From the NCBI GenBank assembly GCA_030144725.1, contig JASKMD010000012.1:9402928-9466927 (forward strand): a stretch of DNA of 64,000 bases. The letters run 5' to 3'. The translations under genes were made by a program, and so were the position numbers. Below the pieces are notes generated by a model. The model saw only the letters and a list, made by a program, of their open reading frames with translations, ran no database searches and had not been told where the DNA came from. Source of the DNA: Haematococcus lacustris (taxonomy: Eukaryota; Chlorophyta; Chlorophyceae; Chlamydomonadales; Haematococcaceae). Shown here piece by piece: positions 47,855 to 64,000 of the stretch. Position 1 is the first letter of the stretch. The number at the start of each line of letters is the position of its first letter.

Positions 47855-50800
47855 ATGGACAGCCTCCAGGCCCACACCCAGGCCCTCAAGACCACTTGGG
47901 GCCCGCTGTGGGAGGAGTACCTCAACCCACGCTGGCGCAGGCAGCGGTTGGGGCTGCACCCCGCCCCGCTCGCCCCGCCCCGCCCCGCCCCGCCCCGCCC
48001 CGCCCCGCCCCGCCCCCGCCCCGCCCCGCCCCGCCCCGCCCCGCCCCGCCCCGCCCCGCCCCGCCCCGCCCCGCCCCGCCCCGCCCCGCCCCGCCCCGCC
48101 CCGCCCCGCCCCGCCCCGCCCCGCCCCGCCCCGCCCCGCCCCGCCCCGCCCCGCCCCGCCCCGCCCCGCCCCGCCCCGCCCCGCCCCGCCCCGCCCCGCC
48201 CCGCCCCGCCCCGCCCCGCCCCGCCCCGCCCCGCCCCGCCCCGCCCCGCCCCGCCCCGCCCCGCCCCGCCCCGCCCCGCCCCGCCCCGCCCCGCCCCGCC
48301 CCGCCCCGCCCCGCCCCGCCCCGCCCCGCCCCGCCCCGCCCCGCCCCGCCCCGCCCCGCCCCGCCCCGCCCCGCCCCGCCCCGCCCCGCCCCGCCCCGCC
48401 CCGCCCCGCCCCGCCCCGCCCCGCCCCGCCCCGCCCCGCCCCGCCCCGCCCCGCCCCGCCCCGCCCCGCCCCGCCCCGCCCCGCCCCGCCCCGCCCCGCC
48501 CCGCCCCGCCCCGCCCCGCCCCGCCCCGCCCCGCCCCGCCCCGCCCCGCCCCGCCCCGCCCCGCCCCGCCCCGCCCCGCCCCGCCCCGCCCCGCCCCGCC
48601 CCGCCCCGCCCCGCCCCGCCCCGCCCCGCCCCGCCCCGCCCCGCCCCGCCCCGCCCCGCCCCGCCCCGCCCCGCCCCGCCCCGCCCCGCCCCGCCCCGCC
48701 CCGCCCCGCCCCGCCCCGCCCCGCCCCGCCCCGCCCCGCCCCGCCCCGCCCCGCCCCGCCCCGCCCCGCCCCGCCCCGCCCCGCCCCGCCCCGCCCCGCC
48801 CCGCCCCGCCCCGCCCCGCCCCGCCCCGCCCCGCCCCGCCCCGCCCCGCCCCGCCCCGCCCCGCCCCGCCCCGCCCCGCCCCGCCCCGCCCCGCCCCGCC
48901 CCGCCCCGCCCCGCCCCGCCCCGCCCCGCCCCGCCCCGCCCCGCCCCGCCCCGCCCCGCCCCGCCCCGCCCCGCCCCGCCCCGCCCCGCCCCGCCCCGCC
49001 CCGCCCCGCCCCGCCCCGCCCCGCCCCGCCCCGCCCCGCCCCGCCCCGCCCCGCCCCGCCCCGCCCCGCCCCGCCCCGCCCCGCCCCGCCCCGCCCCGCC
49101 CCGCCCCGCCCCGCCCCGCCCCGCCCCGCCCCGCCCCGCCCCGCCCCGCCCCGCCCCGCCCCGCCCCGCCCCGCCCCGCCCCGCCCCGCCCCGCCCCGCC
49201 CCGCCCCGCCCCGCCCCGCCCCGCCCCGCCCCGCCCCGCCCCGCCCCGCCCCGCCCCGCCCCGCCCCGCCCCGCCCCGCCCCGCCCCGCCCCGCCCCGCC
49301 CCGCCCCGCCCCGCCCCGCCCCGCCCCGCCCCGCCCCGCCCCGCCCCGCCCCGCCCCGCCCCGCCCCGCCCCGCCCCGCCCCGCCCCGCCCCGCCCCGCC
49401 CCGCCCCGCCCCGCCCCGCCCCGCCCCGCCCCGCCCCGCCCCGCCCCGCCCCGCCCCGCCCCGCCCCGCCCCGCCCCGCCCCGCCCCGCCCCGCCCCGCC
49501 CCGCCCCGCCCCGCCCCGCCCCGCCCCGCCCCGCCCCGCCCCGCCCCGCCCCGCCCCGCCCCGCCCCGCCCCGCCCCGCCCCGCCCCGCCCCGCCCCGCC
49601 CCGCCCCGCCCCGCCCCGCCCCGCCCCGCCCCGCCCCGCCCCGCCCCGCCCCGCCCCGCCCCGCCCCGCCCCGCCCCGCCCCGCCCCGCCCCGCCCCGCC
49701 CCGCCCCGCCCCGCCCCGCCCCGCCCCGCCCCGCCCCGCCCCGCCCCGCCCCGCCCCGCCCCGCCCCGCCCCGCCCCGCCCCGCCCCGCCCCGCCCCGCC
49801 CCGCCCCGCCCCGCCCCGCCCCGCCCCGCCCCGCCCCGCCCCGCCCCGCCCCGCCCCGCCCCGCCCCGCCCCGCCCCGCCCCGCCCCGCCCCGCCCCGCC
49901 CCGCCCCGCCCCGCCCCGCCCCGCCCCGCCCCGCCCGCCCCGCCCCGCCCCGCCCCGCCCCGCCCCGCCCCGCCCCGCCCCGCCCCGCCCCGCCCCGCCC
50001 CGCCCCGCCCCGCCCCGCCCCGCCCCGCCCCGCCCCGCCCCGCCCCGCCCCGCCCCGCCCCGCCCCGCCCCGCCCCGCCCCGCCCCGCCCCGCCCCGCCC
50101 CGCCCCGCCCCGCCCCGCCCCGCCCCGCCCCGCCCCGCCCCGCCCCGCCCCGCCCCGCCCCGCCCCGCCCCGCCCCGCCCCGCCCCGCCCCGCCCCGCCC
50201 CGCCCCGCCCCGCCCCGCCCCGCCCCGCCCCGCCCCGCCCCGCCCCGCCCCGCCCCGCCCCGCCCCGCCCCGCCCCGCCCCGCCCCGCCCCGCCCCGCCC
50301 CGCCCCGCCCCGCCCCGCCCCGCCCCGCCCCGCCCCGCCCCGCCCCGCCCCGCCCCGCCCCGCCCCGCCCCGCCCCGCCCCGCCCCGCCCCGCCCCGCCC
50401 CGCCCCGCCCCGCCCCGCCCCGCCCCGCCCCGCCCCGCCCCGCCCCGCCCCGCCCCGCCCCGCCCCGCCCCGCCCCGCCCCGCCCCGCCCCGCCCCGCCC
50501 CGCCCCGCCCCGCCCCGCCCCGCCCCGCCCCGCCCCGCCCCGCCCCGCCCCGCCCCGCCCCGCCCCGCCCCGCCCCGCCCCGCCCCGCCCCGCCCCGCCC
50601 CGCCCCGCCCCGCCCCGCCCCGCCCCGCCCCGCCCCGCCCCGCCCCGCCCCGCCCCGCCCCGCCCCGCCCCGCCCCGCCCCGCCCCGCCCCGCCCCGCCC
50701 CGCCCCGCCCCGCCCCGCCCCGCCCCGCCCCGCCCCGCCCCGCCCCGCCCCGCCCCGCCCCGCCCCGCCCCGCCCCGCCCCGCCCCGCCCCGCCCCGCCC

Positions 50801-51949
50801 CGCCCCGCCCCGCCCCGCCCCGCCCCGCCCCGCCCCGCCCCGCCCCGCCCCGCCCCGCCCCGCCCCGCCCCGCCCCGCCCCGCCCCGCCCCGCCCCGCCC
50901 CGCCCCGCCCCGCCCCGCCCCGCCCCGCCCCGCCCCGCCCCGCCCCGCCCCGCCCCGCCCCGCCCCGCCCCGCCCCGCCCCGCCCCGCCCCGCCCCGCCC
51001 CGCCCCGCCCCGCCCCGCCCCGCCCCGCCCCGCCCCGCCCCGCCCCGCCCCGCCCCGCCCCGCCCCGCCCCGCCCCGCCCCGCCCCGCCCCGCCCCGCCC
51101 CGCCCCGCCCCGCCCCGCCCCGCCCCGCCCCGCCCCGCCCCGCCCCGCCCCGCCCCGCCCCGCCCCGCCCCGCCCCGCCCCGCCCCGCCCCGCCCCGCCC
51201 CGCCCCGCCCCGCCCCGCCCCGCCCCGCCCCGCCCCGCCCCGCCCCGCCCCGCCCCGCCCCGCCCCGCCCCGCCCCGCCCCGCCCCGCCCCGTGTATGAT
51301 ATGCAGGTGGTGGAGGGGATGAAGTGGGTGTCACGCCAGCACTACGGATAGGGGAGTGGCTGTGTTCCGGTATGTTGCGGGATGTTGCGGGATGGGTTTC
51401 GCATGGTGGTGGAGCAACCTAGCAGGCCCAGCACGTTTGTCAGGACTGACAGGTTGTGAATGTGGATGAGTTTCACACCAGCCGTGTCAGCTCCTATGTG
51501 CATGCCCCCAGCCTTGTGAGCTGCACCGGCCACGTGACCGGCCTAGGCCCGCAGACTGGGTACCCCCAGCAGGCCAGGTCATCCAGCGGCTGGTGCGCCC
51601 AGCCAAGAGCCAGTGGCATGGTGAGTATGTGCGGGGCCTGCTGTGGTGCCATGAGGTGCTGCCCAACCCCCTCCTCCTCCCCAAGACCCCCCTCCACCAG
51701 CCCAGGACCAGCCCCCCCTTGCTGCACCTGGCACCTGCCACGACCCCAAGCCCGCGCATTGGGAAGAGCATGCAGCGCCCCCTGGAGCTGTGCCAGTGGG
51801 AGGGCCTGGAGGCTCTGCCCCGCGTTGGCGATGAGTACCATCAGGGCTACAAGCTGATCAATGACCGGCTGCCCAAGGGCAGGCAGCGGCTGCACAAGGC
51901 TGCAGAGTGCCGGCAGGGCATTGATGGCCGGGCCCACAGCAACCCCTAA
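47855..51949 (+). pseudogene. Remnant of a TnpB/Fanzor-like algal gene family, interrupted by a satellite
   Basis: Pieces in order: 47855 to about 47964 (HTQALKTTWGPLWEEYLNPR), then 3.3 kb of (CCCCG)n, then 51307-51349 (VVEGMKWVSRQHYG), 51453-51515 (VVNVDEFHTSRVSSYVHA), and 51555-51949 (DWVPPAGQVIQRLVRPAKSQ, YVRGLLWC, IGKSMQRPLELCQWEGLEAL, ending TAA). I recognise these as the conserved blocks, in order, of a multicopy volvocalean family. In that family a D-E-(F/H)-x-T-(S/T) block and a C-terminal D-R-D-x-N motif resemble the end of the RuvC nuclease of TnpB and Fanzor proteins. Here the D-R-D-x-N position reads PATTPSP, so the catalytic acidic motif is lost, and the central region is missing or replaced by the satellite. 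The nuclease link is inference from motif shape. The copy is most likely dead. Confidence 0.55.
47971..51292. repeat. 3.3-kb (CCCCG)n pentanucleotide satellite
   Basis: About 664 units of CCCCG with only two visible irregularities: one extra C near 48014 and one missing C near 49934. These shift the register but leave the unit otherwise perfect. It is 100% G+C. The minus strand is (GGGGC)n, a strong quadruplex former. Long open frames through it (for example repeating RPAPP) only reflect the absence of A and T. Confidence 0.97.
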
Positions 51950-52783
51950 CTAAGCTGATAGTCTTGATGAGGTGCCTAGGGGGGAATGCCAACGGTGTGG
52001 GGGTTGTATTCATCAAGGGTGCGACCAAGGATGCTTCAACTTGATTGGAATAACTGAGCGAGATAACCCACCGTTGAACATATCGTGCCATGTTGATTGA
52101 GTTTTCTTTGTCTGCCCTGCTGTGCCCACATTGCCAGCCCACATTGTCACCCCACATTGGTCTGACTGGTCGCGTTTGGGGGGGTGAGAGCGGGTGAGAG
52201 AGGGCTGAGGTTAGGGTAGCTGAGGGTAGGCGTAGGGATGTGGCCTGTCCTTTCAAGTTGTTACAGTGTGCAGGGGTGTGTGTCCTAGGGTGGGAGTGTG
52301 GCGGGGTGCAGATTAGGGTGTATTATGGGTTATGGGTTACTTTGGCGGTTGGACGCTGTCCGGGGGCAGTTGGGCGTTTCTTGGGAGTTAGGGTTAGGGT
52401 TAGGGTTAGGGTTAGGGTTAGGGTTAGGGTTAGGGTTAGGGTCAGGGGTGGGGATTTGGTTGGTTGGTGGGTGTGGCAGGTGTTTTTTTCTTGTTTAGTC
52501 AGGTGTTTTATCTCTCCTTTCCTTCCCTTCTCCTTCTTGTAATGATAGGCCAATCAACATACCCCTCACATATGCAACCCATGACGGCATACAGCTTGCT
52601 GTACTTATTAATCGACTCCAATGGAGAATGGACAATGGACTCAAAATGGACAACGAACTCAAATGGACGACATATTGTCCCGCTAGAGACGGCAATCCTT
52701 GCAAGCCGCGTCTCTGATTAGCACGTTCTCACTGAGCAAGAAGGCGTATTGCAGAAATGCGTCAAGACTATTTAGAACCCTAG
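51950..52783. other. Intergenic stretch with telomere-like array; no gene seen
   Basis: It probably holds the 3' flank of the TnpB/Fanzor-like remnant and the promoter and 5' leader of the FAM114-like gene. Positions 52388-52441 are a TTAGGG array. The stretch 52480-52780 is relatively AT-rich with a pyrimidine tract (52510-52540) and may include the promoter. Confidence 0.5.
52388..52441 (+). repeat. Interstitial telomeric array (TTAGGG)9
   Basis: Nine perfect TTAGGG units, followed by a degenerate GTCAGGG. It is flanked by unique sequence on both sides, so it is not a chromosome end. The human-type unit, rather than the Chlamydomonas TTTTAGGG, suggests the telomere type of this alga. Confidence 0.93.
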
Positions 52784-61770
<8,987 letters not shown>

Positions 61771-62240
61771 GGCACTGAGCCGCTAAGCGGAGACTAAGAC
61801 AGCAGTCACACTTAGAAGATGCAAACAGCTCAACCCCTGATGGGCTGGCTGAACCTAGCACACCTTGCTCTAAGAGTGGGCCATGTCAGCTGGAGCTACA
61901 GACCGTGCATCCAGGCAAGCAGGAAAGACAAACACTGCTGCTGACCCCGCCCCAGCCGGCAGGAGCCTGCCAGCGGCCCGCCTGGGAGGGCACTGCGTGG
62001 TGTGCGTAAGCTGAGCCTGCGGGGAAGGTGGTCATGAGCCAGATAGGGGGTTGCTCACAAGCTGAGCAGTGCCGGGCATGAGCAGGGACAGCCAGGGCTG
62101 GCGGGGCAGGCTGGGTGGCGGCAGCTGAGGGGCTGTGGGGTTAGGCACAGGGGACAGGTGACAGGGGTCAGGCACCTGACTTGCACCTGGGCAAACAAGC
62201 ACTGGGTGTCTGCTGTGATGTGCCACCAGGCTCTGCAGGG
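61771..62240. other. Intergenic stretch before the assembly gap
   Basis: No gene, repeat array or clear signal recognised. It is presumably the 3' flank of the FAM114-like gene. Confidence 0.4.
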
Positions 62241-62740
62241 NNNNNNNNNNNNNNNNNNNNNNNNNNNNNNNNNNNNNNNNNNNNNNNNNNNNNNNNNNNN
62301 NNNNNNNNNNNNNNNNNNNNNNNNNNNNNNNNNNNNNNNNNNNNNNNNNNNNNNNNNNNNNNNNNNNNNNNNNNNNNNNNNNNNNNNNNNNNNNNNNNNN
62401 NNNNNNNNNNNNNNNNNNNNNNNNNNNNNNNNNNNNNNNNNNNNNNNNNNNNNNNNNNNNNNNNNNNNNNNNNNNNNNNNNNNNNNNNNNNNNNNNNNNN
62501 NNNNNNNNNNNNNNNNNNNNNNNNNNNNNNNNNNNNNNNNNNNNNNNNNNNNNNNNNNNNNNNNNNNNNNNNNNNNNNNNNNNNNNNNNNNNNNNNNNNN
62601 NNNNNNNNNNNNNNNNNNNNNNNNNNNNNNNNNNNNNNNNNNNNNNNNNNNNNNNNNNNNNNNNNNNNNNNNNNNNNNNNNNNNNNNNNNNNNNNNNNNN
62701 NNNNNNNNNNNNNNNNNNNNNNNNNNNNNNNNNNNNNNNN
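62241..62740. other. Assembly gap, 500 N
   Basis: Exactly 500 undetermined bases, a typical placeholder size, so the true length is unknown. The 5' part of the transposase-like gene at 62796 is probably inside or beyond the gap. Confidence 0.98.
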
Positions 62741-62795
62741 CACTGCATGATGACTAACACATACCTAACTTAGTGTATTTGTCTGCCCAATTCAG

Positions 62796-64000
62796 GCACG
62801 GAAAACAGCGCCACACCTGAGGGGATGGCGGCAGGCTATGCACATCTGAAGACCTATGCAGCCAGGTTGGAGCGCTGCCGCCGTGATCCTCTGCTTCCAG
62901 CTGCGCATGGCGACAACAAGGACAAGCTGTCTGTGCCTACTGACCAAGTCTGCCCAAACCTCCACACAACGGCCTGCAGGTAAGAGTTTTAACAGTAGCA
63001 TGCAGGCCATCCTTACCCATCAACAATGCATGCATGCTGCAGGCAGACCATGCATCAACATGATATCATGGCTGTGGTGTGCACAGGCTGTACATGCAAG
63101 AGAGCAATGTGGGCAGGACATACCTGTTTGGCGAGCTCTGGATCGAGCGTGACCTGCATGACATGAAGTCCATCACCACCAGCGGCATTCCTGGAGCACA
63201 GCTGGATGCCCACATTGCCATGCGGGTGGCCGGGCATAACGCCAGCAAGAGGCTGCTTGACCGGGCAGAGCCGGAGGCACAGCAGGACTACAAGGCCCGC
63301 CTGAAGGATGAGCTGACACCGGAAGGGCAGCAGGCCCTGCTGCTGGGAGCGGGCAGTGCAGAGTGCCCACTGCAGGACAGCCCGGGTGCCATGATGAGGG
63401 GCTGCATGAAGGCAGTCCAGGATCTGCAGAAAAGCGACGAGGCCACCCCATGGCGCCCATGGCACGTCAAGCAGGTGTTCGGTGAGGCCCTAAATGCAAG
63501 AGAGACAGAGGAGGAGGCCAAGGAGGCTCCACGGGTCGCTGCACCCCCGTATCCAGTGCGGTACTACCAGCGAGCAGACTGCAATGGCACCATCGTGTTC
63601 AACAGTGTGTACAAACGCCCCTCAACCCGCAACAACACCTGGGTCAGCATCCCGTTCAGGCTCGATGACGACAAGTGGGCCATTTGGGCTGGCCATGTGC
63701 AGTTCTGGGTTCGTTTGGAGCACCCCAAGCTGCCTGGGGTGTTCCTACGCCTAGCAGTCAGCCGCATCTACTTGACCCGCCCTACATTCCACCCATCATG
63801 CTTGGCAGCAACTGGTCAGGCTGTTCCCAGGCCACAGCAAGCAGCAGGAGCTGGAGCAGCGGCTAACGCAGGAGGTCAGGGGGGGGGAGAGCCACCAGGA
63901 GACGGAGATGCAGAAGGGGCTGCTGGGCCCAGCGGTATAGGTGGGCCACAGCAGCACAGGTCAGCAAAGCGTGGGGTGGAGCAGGCAGCAGCGGATGCAG
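62796..64000 (+). CDS. KDZ-type transposase-like protein, C-terminal part (runs off the window)
   Basis: Two exons with matching phase, 62796-62979 and 63087 to the window end, both GT-AG bounded where visible. The 5' end is lost towards the gap. Across the junction the protein reads CPNLHTTACRLYMQESNVGR followed by TYLFGELWIERDLHDMKSIT. The arrangement N-L-H ... E-L/Y-W-x-E-R ... K resembles the region after the nuclease core in Kyakuja-Dileera-Zisupton and DUF4218-type transposases. A second conserved-looking block follows (VRYYQRADCNGTIVFNSVYK, then FWVRLEHP), then a low-complexity Gly/Ala/Gln tail. The catalytic residues cannot be judged because the N-terminal part is missing. Assignment rests on motif shape only. 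No terminal repeats are in view. Confidence 0.5.

Noticed and set aside
47690..51351. Open frames of over 1100 codons on both strands (repeats of RPAPP or AGRGG)
   Set aside because: The (CCCCG)n array has no A or T, so no stop codon can occur in any frame. The frames are a composition artefact, not genes.
52388..52441. A true chromosome end
   Set aside because: Unique sequence and genes lie on both sides, and the array has only nine units.

Overview
The window looks like nuclear DNA of a green alga of the Chlamydomonadales. Genes are broken by many short GT-AG introns. The DNA is GC-rich and loaded with CAG/CTG runs and GC micro- and minisatellites. Interstitial TTAGGG arrays occur, and there is a Ty3/gypsy chromovirus of the kind found in volvocalean algae. 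Haematococcus is my best guess from the style of the protein families; this is inference, not proof. No bacterial operon, rRNA or canonical tRNA gene was found.

Layout. 0.2-13.7 kb (minus): a gene of about 18 exons for a protein with two membrane segments, a Cys/Asn-rich ectodomain and a long low-complexity tail. 15.4-21.3 kb (minus): a complete 8-exon Spinster-like MFS transporter; its fourth intron hosts a 1.45-kb DNA transposon with 27-bp terminal inverted repeats and a remnant helix-turn-helix transposase frame. 21.9-25.8 kb (plus): an 8-exon MYND zinc-finger plus CS-domain protein with a Gln-rich tail. 27.1-31.4 kb (plus): an AGFG/AGD14-type ArfGAP-domain protein with DPF and NPF endocytic motifs.

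30.4-46.1 kb is rearranged. The 3' end of the ArfGAP gene and about 1.7 kb downstream recur in inverted orientation at 36.1-45.2 kb, around a minisatellite-rich spacer. A third, direct copy of part of it follows at 45.2-46.1 kb. An intact LTR retrotransposon (38130-44505) with identical 236-bp LTRs and a perfect 5-bp target duplication sits inside the inverted copy. Its gag and pol share one frame, separated by a single UGA.

47.9-51.9 kb: remnant of an algal family with TnpB/Fanzor-like features, split by 3.3 kb of nearly perfect (CCCCG)n. 52.8-61.8 kb: a FAM114/DUF719-like gene whose introns hold several satellites, including 3.76 kb of (GGGGCA)n. 62.2-62.7 kb is an assembly gap. From 62.8 kb to the end there is a KDZ-like transposase fragment that runs off the window.

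The host genes appear to be unrelated neighbours (membrane signalling or transport, chaperone-like, vesicle traffic). The notable biology is in the mobile elements, the inverted duplication and the satellites.
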